NCBI RefSeq assembly: GCF_024124665.1
Contig: NZ_JAMXSB010000006.1
Location: 284,549 to 348,548 of the forward strand
Direction of reading: 5' to 3'
DNA: 64,000 nt
DNA from: Pleionea sp. CnH1-48
GTDB taxonomy: Bacteria; Pseudomonadota; Gammaproteobacteria; Enterobacterales; Kangiellaceae
Below are positions 49,701-61,481 of the stretch, one piece after another (position 1 is the stretch's first letter; each line of letters begins with the position of its first letter). Position numbers and translations under genes: made by a program. The notes under the pieces were generated by a model. The model ran no database searches. It was not told where the DNA came from and saw only the letters and a program-made list of their open reading frames with translations.

Positions 49701-50970
49701 TAAGCATAACAGGATGCTCTCGAATCACTTCGTCAAGAATATCCCATACAACCGCTTCTTCGCGCTCAACCATTTTCTTTGCAGCTTTGATGGTTGTTGC
49801 CATGCCGCGCAGTTCCAACTTACCAAAGATAAACGGTTTGAATAATTCCAAAGCCATTTTCTTAGGCAAACCACACTGATGCAGTTTTAATGTTGGACCA
49901 ACAACGATTACAGAACGACCAGAGTAGTCTACACGCTTACCTAATAGATTCTGACGGAAACGACCTTGCTTACCTTTGATCATATCGGCCAAAGATTTTA
50001 GAGGACGTTTGTTGGAGCCAGTAATTGCTCGACCACGTCGACCGTTATCTAGTAACGCATCAACAGCTTCCTGAAGCATACGCTTTTCGTTGCGTACAAT
50101 AATGTCAGGAGCATTAAGATCTAATAGTCGCTTCAAACGGTTATTACGATTGATCACACGACGATATAGATCATTCAAATCAGATGTAGCAAAACGTCCA
50201 CCTTCTAGTGGAACCAAAGGTCTTAAATCTGGTGGCAAGACAGGCAATACCGTCATGATCATCCACTCAGGATTGTTACCAGACTCTAAGAACGCTTCTA
50301 AAAGCTTCAAACGCTTGCCTAATTTCTTAAGCTTGGTTTCAGAATTTGTGTTAGGGATCTCTTCACGCAAAGCAGCTGCGTCGGTCTCTAGATTAATAGC
50401 TGACAGTAACTCTTTTACTGCTTCAGCACCCATCTTGGCTTCAAACTCATCGCCATATTCTTCAAGAGCGTCTAGATAAGCATCTTCAGTCAGTAGCTGA
50501 CCTTTTTCCAATGCAGTCATGCCTGGCTCAATAACAACGAAGGCTTCAAAATAAAGAATGCGCTCAATGTCGCGAAGGGTCATATCTAATAAAAGACCAA
50601 TTCTTGATGGTAACGACTTTAAGAACCAAATGTGAGCAACAGGACACGCTAACTCAATGTGGCCCATACGTTCACGACGAACTTTCGCTAACGTAACTTC
50701 AACACCACATTTTTCACAGATAACACCACGATGCTTCATGCGCTTGTATTTGCCACATAAACATTCGTAATCTTTCACAGGGCCAAAAATTTTGGCACAG
50801 AACAAACCATCACGCTCTGGCTTAAACGTTCGATAGTTTATTGTTTCTGGTTTTTTTACTTCACCGAAAGACCAAGAACGAATCATTTCTGGTGATGCTA
50901 AACCAATCCGAATTCGGTCAAATTCTTGGGTTTGGTTTTGCTGCTTGATGAAATTTAGTAAATCTTTCAA
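46765..50970 (-). CDS. rpoC: RNA polymerase beta' subunit
   Basis: A 1401-residue beta' subunit. The N-terminal zinc ribbon is [20 protein letters not shown], the active-site magnesium motif [12 protein letters not shown], the second zinc site [15 protein letters not shown], and the bridge helix/trigger loop part [19 protein letters not shown]. The C-terminus ([15 protein letters not shown]) is short. It follows rpoB after 79 bp in one transcript. Confidence 0.99.
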   Translation of the reverse strand: MKDLLNFIKQQNQTQEFDRIRIGLASPEMIRSWSFGEVKKPETINYRTFKPERDGLFCAKIFGPVKDYECLCGKYKRMKHRGVICEKCGVEVTLAKVRRERMGHIELACPVAHIWFLKSLPSRIGLLLDMTLRDIERILYFEAFVVIEPGMTALEKGQLLTEDAYLDALEEYGDEFEAKMGAEAVKELLSAINLETDAAALREEIPNTNSETKLKKLGKRLKLLEAFLESGNNPEWMIMTVLPVLPPDLRPLVPLEGGRFATSDLNDLYRRVINRNNRLKRLLDLNAPDIIVRNEKRMLQEAVDALLDNGRRGRAITGSNKRPLKSLADMIKGKQGRFRQNLLGKRVDYSGRSVIVVGPTLKLHQCGLPKKMALELFKPFIFGKLELRGMATTIKAAKKMVEREEAVVWDILDEVIREHPVMLNRAPTLHRLGIQAFEPVLIEGKAIQLHPLVCVAYNADFDGDQMAVHVPLTLEAQLEARALMMSTNNILSPANGEPIIVPTQDVVLGLYFLTREKVNVSGEGMVFADTSEVYRAYNSDRVDLHAKIKVRLQQTIITEEGERETSTIIADTTVGRALLWEIVPEGLPFALINEPMTKKRISRLVNACYRQLGLKTSVIFADQLMYTGYKYATRSGTSVGINDMEIPEVKAEIIGKAEAEVREIEDQYASGLVTQGERYNKVVDIWSHTNEQVAKAMMDNLAFDKIENAEGEMVDQQSFNSIFMMADSGARGSAAQIRQLAGMRGLMAKPDGSIIESPIKANFREGLNVLEYFISTHGARKGLADTALKTANSGYLTRRLVDVAQDLVITEKDCGTEDGVSMSPLIEGGDVVEPLRERVLGRVTADHIYYPGSDNVLCEAGTLLDEAWVERLEEHSVDQVLVRSVITCETRYGVCAKCYGRDLARGHLINDGESIGVIAAQSIGEPGTQLTMRTFHIGGAASRQSADNNVQVKNDGTLKLHTAKTVIRNDNKPVIVSRSAELTLIDEFGRERERYKVPYGAVLEKQEGEQVSGGDIVATWDPHTHPIITEIAGKIKFRDLIEGVNMERQTDEITGLSSTVVTDAKQRGKGTELKPMVVLFDENDNQLNIPGTNIPAQYMLPSNALINLDDGAEVGVGDALARIPQESSKTKDITGGLPRVADLFEARKPKESAILAEISGTVSFGKETKGKRRLVITPNEGDTYEELIPKWRHLNVFEGEKVEIGEVVSDGADNPHDILRLKGIHAVANYIVNEVQDVYRLQGVKINDKHIEVIIRQMLRKCTIVNPGDSRLLQGEQVEYVRVLEVNDQLQAEGKELVTVDRNLMGITKASLATESFISAASFQETTRVLTEAAVNGKADDLRGLKENVIVGRLIPAGTGLSYHHRRRTVANNDMLDDSQVNVSASDAEKALTEALNESNH

Positions 50971-51049
50971 GACTTCTCTCCTTCAAGGAGTTGTTTAAAT
51001 CAGAGAATCAGGAGAGGGCAGCTTTTACGCTGCCCATGCAATCTCGCCC

Positions 51050-54000
51050 TTATTCAACCTCTAGCTCAATATCGATACCTAACGAACGGATCTCTTTCAC
51101 CAATACGTTGAAAGATTCCGGCATGCCAGGTTCCATACGATGATCGCCATCAACAATGTTTTTATACATGCGCGTTCGACCATTAACGTCATCCGACTTA
51201 ACTGTTAGCATTTCTTGCAGAGTATATGCAGCACCATAAGCTTCTAGTGCCCATACTTCCATCTCTCCGAAACGCTGACCACCGAACTGAGCTTTACCAC
51301 CAAGAGGTTGCTGAGTTACAAGACTGTACGAACCAGTAGAACGAGCATGCATTTTGTCGTCTACCAAGTGATTCAACTTCAGCATATACATGTAGCCGAC
51401 AGTGACAGGGCGGTCAAATTTATCACCTGTACGTCCGTCGAATAACCATGTTTGACCCGAGTTAGGTAATCCACCCAGCTCAAGTATATGCTTGATTTCA
51501 GATTCATGAGCGCCGTCGAACACAGGTGTAGCCATCGGAACACCCTTCTTCAAGTTATTCGACATCTGCATGATCTCTTCATCACTTAATGAATCCAGAT
51601 CAACTGTTTTCTCTTCTCGATGGTTGTACACCTGATCCAGGAAGCCGCGAACTTTTTCGACTTCAGCTTTCTGCTCAAGTAATTCACCAATCTTATTACC
51701 GACCCCTTTTGCGGCCCATCCTAAGTGAGTTTCGAGAATCTGACCGATGTTCATACGAGACGGTACACCCAGAGGATTCAATACGATATCAACTGGCTCA
51801 CCATTTTCCTGAAACGGCATATCTTCGACAGGAACGATGTTAGAGATAACACCTTTGTTACCGTGACGACCAGCCATCTTGTCACCAGGCTGTATACGAC
51901 GCTTAACCGCCATGTATACTTTAACAATCTTCAGTACACCAGGAGCAAGATCATCGCCTTGAGCAATCTTAGATTTCTTGATCTCAAGACGCTTCTCATA
52001 TTCTTTACGCTGTTCTGCCAGGTACTCAGATAAAGCTTCTAATTCTTGCTGCTTTTCTTCATCCCGTAGCTGAACTTCCATCCACTGTTTTGGTGCTAGA
52101 CCATCTAAGTATTCAGCAGTTAACTCACTGCCTTTCTTAAGAAGACTTGGACCTTTTTCTGCAACACAGCCCAATACCAGACGATAAGCACGCTGATAGA
52201 TGTTGCCTTCTAGAATTCTTAACTGGTCATTAAGATCTTTTTTCGCTTTGATGATTTGGCTCTGCTCGATTTCAAGTGCACGAGAATCTTTTTCAACACC
52301 ATCTCGAGTAAACACTTGAACATCAATAACAGTACCAACTGTACTTGAAGGTACACGTAGCGAAGTGTCTTTAACATCGCTAGCTTTCTCACCAAAAATA
52401 GCTCTTAACAGTTTTTCTTCTGGTGTTAACTGAGTTTCACCTTTTGGCGTTACTTTACCAACAAGGATATCACCAGGTTTAACTTCTGCACCGATGTAAA
52501 CGATACCCGCTTCGTCAAGCTTAGCTAACGCGCTTTCACCTACATTAGGGATATCAGCAGTAATTTCTTCTGGCCCTAACTTTGTATCACGAGCGATACA
52601 GGTTAGCTCCTGAATATGGATACTGGTGAAGCGATCTTCTTCTACTACTCGCTCAGAAATAAGGATTGAATCCTCAAAGTTGTATCCATTCCATGGCATA
52701 AACGCCACAAGAAGGTTTTGACCAAGAGCCAGCTCACCTAAATCAGTAGATGGGCCATCAGCCAATACGTCACCGCGAGCAATAACATCGCCAACACGAA
52801 CGATTGGTCGCTGATTGATACAAGTGTTCTGGTTAGAACGGGTGTATTTAGTGAAACTATAAATATCAACACCAGCGTCATCAGTCGTTGTTTCGTCATC
52901 ATTAACGCGTACAACCACTCGTGACGCATCAACAAAGTCGATAACTCCACCACGTCTAGCTTTAACAGTTACACCAGAGTCAACTGCTACGGTACGTTCC
53001 ATACCAGTACCAACTAATGGCTTCTCAGCTTTAAGCGTAGGTACCGCTTGACGTTGCATGTTCGATCCCATCAATGCACGGTTCGCATCATCGTGCTCCA
53101 AGAAAGGAATCATTGAAGCAGCAACAGAAACGATCTGCTGTGGTGATACGTCCATATATTGGACACGATCAGGCGTTGTCAAAGAGAACTCACCTTCATG
53201 ACGGCTAGTTACTAAGTCATCGGTAAGATTACCTTCACTATCAACGTTTGCATTTGCCTGAGCGATAATATATTTGCCTTCATCAATTGCGGACAAATAC
53301 TCGATTTCATTCGTTAATTTACCATCAACAATCTTACGATATGGACTCTCTAAGAAACCGTAATCATTGGTTCGAGCATAACAAGACAATGAGTTAATCA
53401 AACCAATGTTTGGTCCCTCAGGTGTCTCGATAGGACATACACGACCATAGTGAGTTGGGTGAACGTCTCGAACTTCAAAACCAGCACGCTCACGAGTCAA
53501 ACCACCAGGCCCCAATGCAGAAACACGACGTTTGTGCGTGATTTCTGATAATGGGTTATTTTGGTCCATAAACTGAGACAGCTGGCTAGAACCAAAGAAC
53601 TCTTTAATTGCTGCAGAAACTGGCTTAGCGTTGATTAAGTCTTGAGGCATCAAGTTTTCTGACTCAGCCTGACTCAAACGCTCTTTAACTGCTCTTTCTA
53701 CACGAACAATACCGACACGGAATTGATTCTCGGCCATTTCACCAACGCTTCGAACACGTCGGTTACCTAAGTGATCTATATCATCAACAGTGCCTTTACC
53801 GTTACGAATATCAACTAAGGTCTTGATAACTTCTAAAATGTCAGAGTTATCACCATGTTCTTCTTTTAAACCAACAGAAAAACTGTCAGTTAGCTGTTGG
53901 AAATACTTACCGTCATAAAGAACACCAGGACCAACAAGATCTTCGCGATTGACTCGACGATTGAACTTCATTCGACCAACACGAGATAAGTCGTAACGAT

Positions 54001-55183
54001 CTTCGGTAAAGAACAGGTTATGGAATAACGCTTCAGCAGCTTCTTTTGTTGGCGGCTCACCAGGACGCATCATTCGATAGATTTCTACCAATGCATCTAA
54101 TGGCTCACGGGTTGGATCGATTCGTAATGTTTCAGAAATGTAAGCACCACGATCCAAATCGTTGGTATATAAGATTTCAAAAGAACGAACGCCAGAGTGG
54201 AAGATCTTGCTTAATAGATCTTCAGTGATCTCAGCATTCGCTTCTGCCACCAACTCACCAGTTTCTTCATCAACAAGATTCTTAGCTAATGCTTTGCCAT
54301 GCATGAACTCAACAGGCACTTCTAATCTTGTTAAGCCAGCTTTATCCATCTGGCGAATATGGCGAACCGTAATACGTCGGCCTTCTTCAACAATAAGATT
54401 ACCTTCTTGATCTTTAATATCAAAAGATAAGGTTTCGCCACGAAGACGCTCAGGAATAAGATCTAACTCTACTTTACCGTTATCACTCAAATGAGCGGTA
54501 TCGGTATCAAAGAAAAGCTCTAAAATTTCTTCAGTATTGTATCCCAGAGCACGCATAAGAATAGTCGCAGGCAATTTACGACGACGATCGATACGTACGA
54601 AAACGCAGTCCTTAGGATCAAACTCGAAGTCTAACCATGAACCACGGTAAGGGATAACTCGTGCGTTATAAAGTAGCTTTCCAGATGAGTGTGTTTTTCC
54701 TTTATCGGAATCAAAGAACACACCAGGCGAACGGTGTAATTGTGAAACAATAACACGCTCGGTTCCATTAACAACGAAAGTTCCATTTTCCGTCATTAAC
54801 GGCATTTCGCCCATATAAACTTCTTGCTCACGAATATCCTTAATTGCACCCGTTTTAGATTCCTTGTCATAAATAACTAAACGAATCTTCACTCGCAAGG
54901 GTGCAGCATAGGTAACACCTCGAATTTGACATTCTTTAACATCAAAAACAGGTTCGCCTAAACGATAGCTTACATACTCCAGAGCAGCAGAGCCTGAATA
55001 GCTGGTGATAGGAAAAACAGATTTAAACGCCTGATCCAATCCTGATCCATCATCACCTCGACCTTCTAAGAAGGCACGATAAGAATCAAGCTGGATTGCG
55101 AGCAAGTAAGGGACATCTAATATTTTGGAACTTTTCCCAAAATCCTTACGGATTCGCTTTTTCTCTGTATATGAATACGCCAT
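51050..55183 (-). CDS. rpoB: RNA polymerase beta subunit
   Basis: A 1377-residue beta subunit, a little longer than the E. coli one (1342). The rifampicin pocket ([31 protein letters not shown]) has the wild-type residues. [20 protein letters not shown] and the C-terminal [20 protein letters not shown] are typical. Together with beta' it forms the catalytic centre. Confidence 0.99.
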   Translation of the reverse strand: MAYSYTEKKRIRKDFGKSSKILDVPYLLAIQLDSYRAFLEGRGDDGSGLDQAFKSVFPITSYSGSAALEYVSYRLGEPVFDVKECQIRGVTYAAPLRVKIRLVIYDKESKTGAIKDIREQEVYMGEMPLMTENGTFVVNGTERVIVSQLHRSPGVFFDSDKGKTHSSGKLLYNARVIPYRGSWLDFEFDPKDCVFVRIDRRRKLPATILMRALGYNTEEILELFFDTDTAHLSDNGKVELDLIPERLRGETLSFDIKDQEGNLIVEEGRRITVRHIRQMDKAGLTRLEVPVEFMHGKALAKNLVDEETGELVAEANAEITEDLLSKIFHSGVRSFEILYTNDLDRGAYISETLRIDPTREPLDALVEIYRMMRPGEPPTKEAAEALFHNLFFTEDRYDLSRVGRMKFNRRVNREDLVGPGVLYDGKYFQQLTDSFSVGLKEEHGDNSDILEVIKTLVDIRNGKGTVDDIDHLGNRRVRSVGEMAENQFRVGIVRVERAVKERLSQAESENLMPQDLINAKPVSAAIKEFFGSSQLSQFMDQNNPLSEITHKRRVSALGPGGLTRERAGFEVRDVHPTHYGRVCPIETPEGPNIGLINSLSCYARTNDYGFLESPYRKIVDGKLTNEIEYLSAIDEGKYIIAQANANVDSEGNLTDDLVTSRHEGEFSLTTPDRVQYMDVSPQQIVSVAASMIPFLEHDDANRALMGSNMQRQAVPTLKAEKPLVGTGMERTVAVDSGVTVKARRGGVIDFVDASRVVVRVNDDETTTDDAGVDIYSFTKYTRSNQNTCINQRPIVRVGDVIARGDVLADGPSTDLGELALGQNLLVAFMPWNGYNFEDSILISERVVEEDRFTSIHIQELTCIARDTKLGPEEITADIPNVGESALAKLDEAGIVYIGAEVKPGDILVGKVTPKGETQLTPEEKLLRAIFGEKASDVKDTSLRVPSSTVGTVIDVQVFTRDGVEKDSRALEIEQSQIIKAKKDLNDQLRILEGNIYQRAYRLVLGCVAEKGPSLLKKGSELTAEYLDGLAPKQWMEVQLRDEEKQQELEALSEYLAEQRKEYEKRLEIKKSKIAQGDDLAPGVLKIVKVYMAVKRRIQPGDKMAGRHGNKGVISNIVPVEDMPFQENGEPVDIVLNPLGVPSRMNIGQILETHLGWAAKGVGNKIGELLEQKAEVEKVRGFLDQVYNHREEKTVDLDSLSDEEIMQMSNNLKKGVPMATPVFDGAHESEIKHILELGGLPNSGQTWLFDGRTGDKFDRPVTVGYMYMLKLNHLVDDKMHARSTGSYSLVTQQPLGGKAQFGGQRFGEMEVWALEAYGAAYTLQEMLTVKSDDVNGRTRMYKNIVDGDHRMEPGMPESFNVLVKEIRSLGIDIELEVE

Positions 55184-55396
55184 CTGGGATCCTCAGTTAG
55201 CTCACTACGATAACACACGAAACAATCAACTATTGATACGGAATAGCTGACTGCAAATTTCTCGGGCCGGCACCTTAAGAAAAGCCCGTATCAATGCCCA
55301 ACATTTTGCCTTTTTTGAAACGGCAAAACGGCCGATAGCTCTAGGCTACCAGCCGAATTGAATTTTTGGCGATTAACTCGCCAGAAGCGAAAAAAA
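55184..55396 (-). promoter_or_regulatory. rplL-rpoB intercistronic region
   Basis: 213 bp with several hairpins on the minus strand: TGGCGA/TCGCCA (55367-55383) just after rplL, and TTTTGCC/GGCAAAA (55304-55328). In E. coli the same gap holds an attenuator and an RNase III site that set the ratio of ribosomal to polymerase proteins. Here the equivalent function is inferred. Confidence 0.5.
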
Positions 55397-55768
55397 TTAC
55401 TTAATTTCGACTTCTGCACCAGCTTCTTCAAGCTGCTTTTTAACGTCTTCAGCTTCTGCTTTCTCAACGCCTTCTTTAACAGTTGCAGGAACACCCTCAA
55501 CCATTTCTTTCGCTTCTTTAAGGCCAAGACCTGTAATTCCACGAATTGCTTTGATAACAGCAACTTTGTTGCCACCGAAGCTTTTCATTACTACGTCAAA
55601 CTCAGTTTGTTCAGCAGCAGCTTCTGCTGGGCCAGCAGTTGCAACAACTGCAGCAGCAGCGGCAGCAGTAACACCGAATTTCTCTTCCATAGCTTCAACA
55701 AGCTCAACAACTTCCATTACGCTCATTTCAGCAATTGCATTTAAAATATCATCTTTAGACAGAGCCAT
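55397..55768 (-). CDS. rplL: 50S ribosomal protein L7/L12
   Basis: A 123-residue L7/L12. The N-terminal dimerisation part is [20 protein letters not shown], the flexible hinge is Ala-rich (about 35-52), and the C-terminal factor-binding domain contains [15 protein letters not shown]. It recruits EF-G and EF-Tu to the stalk. 54 bp after rplJ. Confidence 0.98.
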   Translation of the reverse strand: MALSKDDILNAIAEMSVMEVVELVEAMEEKFGVTAAAAAAVVATAGPAEAAAEQTEFDVVMKSFGGNKVAVIKAIRGITGLGLKEAKEMVEGVPATVKEGVEKAEAEDVKKQLEEAGAEVEIK

Positions 55769-55822
55769 GACTCTTTCTCCTGGTTAAAAAAATTAAAACT
55801 AAAAACTTGTTTGTACCGACAA

Positions 55823-56353
55823 TTACGCTGCCTCTTTCTTCTGATCGCGAACTGCAGCAACCGCACGAGTAATTTTTGACGGGAACTCGTTTAGAGTTCG
55901 AGCCAACTTCGTGATTGGTCCATTCATTACGCTCATCAAAGAAGCAATGGCTTCGTCTTTGGTTGGTAGTGAAGCAACAGCTTCAAGCTGCTCTGCACCA
56001 TGCAACTTGCCACCAATAGCAACAGATGTAGCTACTAGCTTTTCATTTTCTTTCGCAAAATCTTTTACCAAGCGCGCAGCCGCACCTGGTGCATCGATAG
56101 AAAACGCACAAATTACTGGACCAACTAAGGCATCAGCCATACAAGCGAACTCGGTATCTTCGACTGCACGTTTAGCTAATGTATTACGTACTACTTTTAA
56201 GTAGACGTTAGCTTCACGGGCTTTAACACGTAACTCAGTCATTTGTTCAACTGTGAGTCCGTGGTATTCGGCAGTAACAGCTGATAATGCACGAGAAGCA
56301 ACTTCGTTAACTTCTGCGACTATCGCCTTCTTGCCTTCAAGTCCAAGTGCCAC
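55823..56353 (-). CDS. rplJ: 50S ribosomal protein L10
   Basis: A 176-residue L10. The start is GTG at 56353: GGAGGT stands 7 nt before it, and the protein then begins like E. coli (ALGLEGKKAIVAEVNEVASR). An in-frame start at 56389 is rejected. VYLKVVRNTLAKRAVE and GAAARLVKDFAKEN are typical. It forms the stalk base carrying L7/L12 and represses its own operon through the leader. Confidence 0.96.
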   Translation of the reverse strand: MALGLEGKKAIVAEVNEVASRALSAVTAEYHGLTVEQMTELRVKAREANVYLKVVRNTLAKRAVEDTEFACMADALVGPVICAFSIDAPGAAARLVKDFAKENEKLVATSVAIGGKLHGAEQLEAVASLPTKDEAIASLMSVMNGPITKLARTLNEFPSKITRAVAAVRDQKKEAA

Positions 56354-56389
56354 TATGTTCACCTCCAGTTTATCCCTCTCAACAATCAA

Positions 56390-56560
56390 GAGGGCTTAAC
56401 AATTTCTGACTATTCGTAAAAACAATCAGACATTCACAACGATGAACCGCCCAGGATACTGAGTCGGGTTACACCGTCTACGCAGGCTTAATTAAGGAAG
56501 AGATTCAACTTCCACCTACGGTCTTTGACGATTCCTGACTAACAAACGTTAACCAGGAAC
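56390..56560 (-). promoter_or_regulatory. L10 leader RNA (rplJL autoregulation)
   Basis: The minus strand between rplA and rplJ contains GCGTAGACGGTG (56472-56483), the conserved core of the L10(L12)4 binding site, with flanking hairpins and a CCUCUUGAUUGUUGAGAGG stem just before the Shine-Dalgarno of rplJ. This matches the L10 leader family. Confidence 0.85.
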
Positions 56561-56593
56561 CCCAGCTCTGGCTCACTCTCGTGAGTCAAAAGC

Positions 56594-57295
56594 TTAATCT
56601 TTTAATTCGATAGTGCCTTGCTCTACTGCTAAACCAGGACCCATAGTTGAAGAAAGAGTAACTTTCTTCATGTAGGTGCCTTTTGCAGAAGCAGGTTTTG
56701 ATTTTTTCAATGCAGCAATTAAAGCACCTAAGTTTTCTTTAAGAGCATCTGCATCAAAATCAATCTTACCGATAGTCGCGTGGATGATGCCGTTCTTGTC
56801 TGTACGATACTGAACCTGACCAGCTTTAGCATTTTTAACAGCTGTTGCTACGTCTGGAGTAACAGTTCCGACTTTAGGGTTAGGCATAAGACCACGTGGA
56901 CCAAGAATCTGACCTAGCTGACCAACAACGCGCATTGCGTCTGGACTTGCGATAACAACGTCGAAATCCATTTTGCCAGCTTTTACTTCAGCAGCAAGCT
57001 CGTCCATACCAACGATGTCGGCACCCGCTTCTTTTGCTGCATCAGCGTTCGCGCCTTGAGTAAATACTGCAACGCGAACATCTTTACCAGTTCCGTGAGG
57101 CAATACAGTTGCACCACGAACTACCTGGTCTGATTTACGAGGGTCAACGCCAAGATTAACAGCGACATCAACACCTTCTTTAAATTTAACGTTAGACAAT
57201 TCTTTTAATAAATCTAAAGCTTCGCCCAAAGCGTATACTTTAGTTTTATCAGTCTTTTCACGAATCGTACGCTGACGTTTAGATAATTTAGCCAT
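56594..57295 (-). CDS. rplA: 50S ribosomal protein L1
   Basis: A 233-residue L1: [59 protein letters not shown]. It moves with E-site tRNA. In E. coli it also represses rplKA translation. 3 bp after rplK. Confidence 0.98.
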   Translation of the reverse strand: MAKLSKRQRTIREKTDKTKVYALGEALDLLKELSNVKFKEGVDVAVNLGVDPRKSDQVVRGATVLPHGTGKDVRVAVFTQGANADAAKEAGADIVGMDELAAEVKAGKMDFDVVIASPDAMRVVGQLGQILGPRGLMPNPKVGTVTPDVATAVKNAKAGQVQYRTDKNGIIHATIGKIDFDADALKENLGALIAALKKSKPASAKGTYMKKVTLSSTMGPGLAVEQGTIELKD

Positions 57296-57298
57296 TGA

Positions 57299-57727
57299 TT
57301 AACCCTCTACATCCACGCCCATAGAACGAGCACTACCAGCAATTGTATTTACAGCGGCGTCTAAATCAGCAGCAGTTAAGTCAGGTTCTTTTGCTTTAGC
57401 AATTTCTTCCAACTGAGCACGTGTGATTTTGCCAACTTTCTCAGTGTTAGGACGCGAGCTAGCCTTCTTAAGACCTAGCGCCTTTTTGATCAATACTGAT
57501 GCAGGAGGGGTTTTAGTGATGAACGTAAAGCTACGATCGCTATAAACAGTGATAACAACAGGAACAGGAAGACCTTTTTCCATTTTATCAGTTGCAGCGT
57601 TAAAAGCTTTACAGAATTCCATGATGTTCACACCATGTTGACCCAGAGCAGGACCAACAGGTGGACTTGGGTTAGCCATACCGGCGGCTACTTGTAGCTT
57701 AATATAAGCTTCTACTTTCTTAGCCAT
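57299..57727 (-). CDS. rplK: 50S ribosomal protein L11
   Basis: A 142-residue L11: [40 protein letters not shown] and [12 protein letters not shown]. It forms the GTPase-associated centre and is needed for RelA activation. Confidence 0.98.
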   Translation of the reverse strand: MAKKVEAYIKLQVAAGMANPSPPVGPALGQHGVNIMEFCKAFNAATDKMEKGLPVPVVITVYSDRSFTFITKTPPASVLIKKALGLKKASSRPNTEKVGKITRAQLEEIAKAKEPDLTAADLDAAVNTIAGSARSMGVDVEG

Positions 57728-57778
57728 TATTTACACCTCATTTGGGTACAAGCGCTTTTCAGCTCCCCGTTTAACACG

Positions 57779-57807
57779 AATAAAGGTAAACCTTTACCCT
57801 TTCTCAA
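57779..57807 (-). promoter_or_regulatory. Possible rplK promoter within the nusG end
   Basis: TTGAGA (57802-57807), 17-bp spacer, TTTATT (57779-57784), reading toward rplK. The -10 is weak; position agrees with the L11 promoter of E. coli. Confidence 0.35.
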
Positions 57808-58327
57808 CTTGGCCAAACTCTAACTCCACAGGAGTAGAACGACCGAAAATCAAAACAGAAACCTGCAAACGACTTTTTTCGTAATTAACCGACTCGACCG
57901 TCGCATTAAAGTCCGCAAATGGACCATCAATTACACGTACAATTTCGCCAGGCTCAAATAATGTCTTAGGCTTAGGCTTATCACTGCTATCTTCAACTCG
58001 TTGTAAAATAGCATTAGCCTCTTTCTCTGATATAGGAGCGGGTCTATCTGACGTCCCACCAATAAAGCCCATTACACGAGGAGTTTCTCGAACTAAGTGC
58101 CAAGACTCATCACCCATGTCCATTTCGACCAGAACATAACCAGGGAAAAACTTGCGCTCGCTTTTACGCTTTTGGCCAGCTCGCATTTCGACTACTTCTT
58201 CAGTCGGCACTAATATCTGACCAAATTTTTCTTCAAGACCATGTAATTCGATTCTCTCTAAGAGCATCTTTTTTACTTTAGACTCGTAACCGGAATAAGC
58301 TTGAACTACGTACCAACGCATTGTCAT
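57794..58327 (-). CDS. nusG: Transcription elongation factor NusG
   Basis: A 177-residue NusG. The NGN domain ([31 protein letters not shown]) is followed by the KOW domain ([20 protein letters not shown]). It couples RNA polymerase to ribosomes and Rho. GGGAGAG lies 6 nt before the first of two in-frame ATGs, so I use 58327. 13 bp after secE. Confidence 0.98.
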   Translation of the reverse strand: MTMRWYVVQAYSGYESKVKKMLLERIELHGLEEKFGQILVPTEEVVEMRAGQKRKSERKFFPGYVLVEMDMGDESWHLVRETPRVMGFIGGTSDRPAPISEKEANAILQRVEDSSDKPKPKTLFEPGEIVRVIDGPFADFNATVESVNYEKSRLQVSVLIFGRSTPVELEFGQVEKG

Positions 58328-58340
58328 ATAAAACTCTCCC

Positions 58341-58706
58341 CTAGAAGCTCATGATCTTGTCAATTCCAAAGGCTAAACTTGCATCGACAGCCCACAAGAA
58401 AAGGGAAATTATGCCCACAAAAATAACAATAATAACGGTTGTTTGAATAGCTTCTGGACGCGTTGGCCAGACAACCTTTCGAACTTCCATTCGAGATTCT
58501 TTAGCAAACTGAACCGCTTGCTGACCCTTCTCGGTTTGAGATGCAACAAATAATGCAATCCCCAAGATCACCAAGATAGATACAGCTCGAATTAAAACAG
58601 ATTCGTCAGCAAAATAATGATTACCATATACAGAGGCGGCAATTAAGATAGCTGAGATTAGCCATTTGATGCTGTCAAATCGATTAGTATTTGCTTCAGT
58701 ACTCAC
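58341..58706 (-). CDS. secE: Protein translocase subunit SecE
   Basis: A 121-residue SecE of the long gammaproteobacterial type with three membrane segments: [31 protein letters not shown] and the conserved last one after [15 protein letters not shown] ([16 protein letters not shown]). The start is GTG at 58706 ([14 protein letters not shown]); an upstream in-frame start at 58751 would run toward the tRNA. It clamps SecY. Confidence 0.95.
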   Translation of the reverse strand: MSTEANTNRFDSIKWLISAILIAASVYGNHYFADESVLIRAVSILVILGIALFVASQTEKGQQAVQFAKESRMEVRKVVWPTRPEAIQTTVIIVIFVGIISLFLWAVDASLAFGIDKIMSF

Positions 58707-58788
58707 AGTGTAAAACCTTTTGCTATATACAAAGCAAGGCCATAGCCCCACCCTTATTCAGAGTAAAGACTAAGCCTTGCATTTAATG

Positions 58789-58864
<76 letters not shown>

Positions 58865-58908
58865 ATTTATCTAACCCATTATTGGGTCAGACAAATATTC
58901 TTTCAACA

Positions 58909-60093
58909 TTATTCGAAGATTTTAGCAACAACACCAGCGCCAACAGTACGGCCACCTTCACGAATCGCGAAGCGTAAACCTTCGTCCATCGCAATCGGAG
59001 CAATCAACTCTACTGACATTTTGATGTTGTCACCAGGCATTACCATTTCAACGCCTTCTGGTAACTCGATAGAACCTGTCACGTCAGTTGTACGGAAGTA
59101 GAACTGAGGACGGTATCCTTTAAAGAATGGAGTGTGACGTCCACCTTCGTCTTTGCTCAGAATGTATACTTCTGATTCGAACTTAGTGTGAGGAGTGATA
59201 GTACCTGTGTGAGATAATACCTGACCACGCTCTACGTCTTCACGCTTAGTACCACGTAATAGTACACCTACGTTGTCACCTGCACGACCTTCGTCCAACA
59301 ACTTACGGAACATTTCTACACCTGTTACCGTAGTTTTCGTAGTCTCTTTGATACCTACGATTTCAATCTCTTCACCTACTTTAACGATACCGCGCTCTAC
59401 ACGACCTGTTACAACAGTACCACGGCCTGAGATTGAGAATACGTCTTCGATTGGTAACAAGAATGGCTGGTCTACAGCACGCTCTGGCTCTGGGATGTAA
59501 GTGTCAAGTGCGCCCGCTAACTCTACGATACGCTCTTGGTACTCTGCATCACCTTCTAACGCTTTCAACGCTGAACCACGGATGATTGGCGTGTCGTCAC
59601 CTGGGAAATCGTAAGTGTCTAACAACTCACGCACTTCCATTTCAACCAACTCTAACAACTCTTCGTCGTCTACCATGTCGCATTTGTTCAAGAATACAAC
59701 AATCTTTGGTACACCTACCTGACGTGATAACAAGATGTGCTCACGAGTCTGTGGCATGGGGCCATCTGCTGCTGAACATACTAAGATCGCGCCGTCCATC
59801 TGAGCAGCACCTGTGATCATGTTCTTTACATAGTCAGCGTGACCAGGGCAGTCAACGTGAGCATAGTGACGGATGTCTGACTCATACTCTACGTGAGAAG
59901 TTGCGATTGTGATACCACGCTCTTTCTCTTCTGGTGCGTTATCGATCTCGTCAAACGCTTTCTGCTCTCCACCAAACTTCGCTGACAATACTGTACACAT
60001 TGCCGCTGTCAAAGTTGTTTTACCGTGGTCAACGTGGCCGATAGTTCCTACGTTGACGTGGGGTTTCGTACGTTCAAATTTTTCCTTAGACAT
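58909..60093 (-). CDS. tuf: Elongation factor Tu, tRNA-linked copy
   Basis: 394 residues, identical in protein to the copy at 42277-43461, with matching synonymous codons. It lies behind four tRNA genes and before tRNA-Trp and secE, the tufB position of E. coli. The identity ends abruptly at the start and stop codons, as expected from gene conversion. Confidence 0.99.
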   Translation of the reverse strand: MSKEKFERTKPHVNVGTIGHVDHGKTTLTAAMCTVLSAKFGGEQKAFDEIDNAPEEKERGITIATSHVEYESDIRHYAHVDCPGHADYVKNMITGAAQMDGAILVCSAADGPMPQTREHILLSRQVGVPKIVVFLNKCDMVDDEELLELVEMEVRELLDTYDFPGDDTPIIRGSALKALEGDAEYQERIVELAGALDTYIPEPERAVDQPFLLPIEDVFSISGRGTVVTGRVERGIVKVGEEIEIVGIKETTKTTVTGVEMFRKLLDEGRAGDNVGVLLRGTKREDVERGQVLSHTGTITPHTKFESEVYILSKDEGGRHTPFFKGYRPQFYFRTTDVTGSIELPEGVEMVMPGDNIKMSVELIAPIAMDEGLRFAIREGGRTVGAGVVAKIFE

Positions 60094-60200
60094 GGGATGC
60101 CTCCGAAAGCGTCTAGAAACAATTACTAATAACTGCAGTTCTGCGAAAATAGATTATTTATTACTTTCGCACCAAGATATCAAAATAGCGCTGCAACCGA

Positions 60201-60276
<76 letters not shown>

Positions 60277-60282
60277 GTAATC

Positions 60283-60356
<74 letters not shown>

Positions 60357-60380
60357 AACATAGTCCTGTAGGACAGAAAA

Positions 60381-60464
60381 TGGTGGAGGGGGCTGGATTC
60401 GAACCAGCGAAGCTTTCGCGTCAGATTTACAGTCTGATCCCTTTGGCCGCTCGGGAACCCCTCC
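60381..60464 (-). tRNA. tRNA-Tyr (GTA)
   Basis: 84 nt with encoded CCA and the long variable arm of class II tRNAs (ACGCGAAAGCTTCGC area). Anticodon GTA within CTGTAAA (tyrU position). Confidence 0.97.
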
Positions 60465-60543
60465 AGAGCAAACTTTCTAATTGTAGAGGAAGGAGCTTTC
60501 CTTCCTTCTTTAATAACAGAACATAGCTCTATTATTAGGAATA

Positions 60544-60619
<76 letters not shown>

Positions 60620-60654
60620 TATTCACTTGGGTTTCACCCCAAAAGCGAGGCGCA

Positions 60655-60683
60655 ATTGTAGCGGCATGATTTCAAAATAGCAA
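60655..60683 (-). promoter_or_regulatory. Promoter of the tRNA-tuf operon
   Basis: TTGCTA (60678-60683), 17-bp spacer, TACAAT (60655-60660) followed by a GC-rich discriminator (TGCGCCTCG), as expected for a stringently controlled stable-RNA promoter. Confidence 0.7.
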
Positions 60684-60692
60684 TGCCTAAAT

Positions 60693-61481
60693 TTAATTTT
60701 TTTTCACTCTGGTTAAAGCTCGAACGAAAAGGCCGTCCAATACAAGATTTTGGTGGTATTTAGTGCAAAATCCACTCATTTCTAACCGTTTTCTCAACTT
60801 ATTAAACAGTACTTTCCCGTCTCCTCCAGTGAAAATGACAGCAGAAATGGAGTACTCGGCCTTAATTTTTTTACATTCCTGAAAAATAAAGCCAAGAAAA
60901 AGCGCTAAGTTCCCATTATAGACGCATTCTGCAGTATTTTTTCCGAGTATATCCATGGGATCTTTGTTATCTTTCTTAAAAAGAATATCCTCGGTATCTT
61001 TCAAAAGAGACTTAAGGGCCATTTGATAACCTATGGAAATAAAGCCTCCTAGGTGTTTCCCTGATTCATTAATTACATCAACAGTCAGTGCTGTACCAGC
61101 ATCAATAACCATAACTCCCTTGTTTAACATATTTTGCGCTGCAATCATCGCTAACCAACGATCAACCCCCATATCCGAGACTTTGTCGTAAGCATTAACA
61201 AGCCTCCCATAGCTCTGCTCTGTTTTTGCAACAAAAAACTCGGCATTTTGCCAGGGGCAGCTATTACGCATTAGCTCAATCAATGATGGTCTAACCGAAG
61301 ATAAAGCAATGAGTTCCGGCTGGTCTTTCGAGCAGGAAGTATTGATCATGTCCCATAATTGCTCAGGGACTTCCATTTCTTGATGCTCTAGAACACCGGA
61401 ATCCAGTAGTTTTCCAGCTTCTTCAAGACAATACTTGCCCCACTTTATTCTAGAATTACCGATATCAAGCGCAAGAATCAT
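60693..61481 (-). CDS. coaX: Type III pantothenate kinase
   Basis: A 262-residue CoaX of the ASKHA fold: the phosphate motif DIGNSRIKWG (residues 5-14; the family usually has GNT, here GNS), GVDRWLAM near 105, DAGTALTVDVI near 127 and GGFISIGYQMALKSL. It phosphorylates pantothenate, the first step of coenzyme A synthesis. It starts within the birA stop (ATGA overlap). In E. coli the same slot holds the unrelated type I kinase coaA. Confidence 0.93.
   Translation of the reverse strand: MILALDIGNSRIKWGKYCLEEAGKLLDSGVLEHQEMEVPEQLWDMINTSCSKDQPELIALSSVRPSLIELMRNSCPWQNAEFFVAKTEQSYGRLVNAYDKVSDMGVDRWLAMIAAQNMLNKGVMVIDAGTALTVDVINESGKHLGGFISIGYQMALKSLLKDTEDILFKKDNKDPMDILGKNTAECVYNGNLALFLGFIFQECKKIKAEYSISAVIFTGGDGKVLFNKLRKRLEMSGFCTKYHQNLVLDGLFVRALTRVKKN

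Noticed and set aside
55291..55575. Minus-strand Lys/Leu-rich frame of 94 codons overlapping the rplL end
   Set aside because: It is a second frame of rplL running into the attenuator region; composition reflects the shifted Ala/Glu/Lys codons of rplL.
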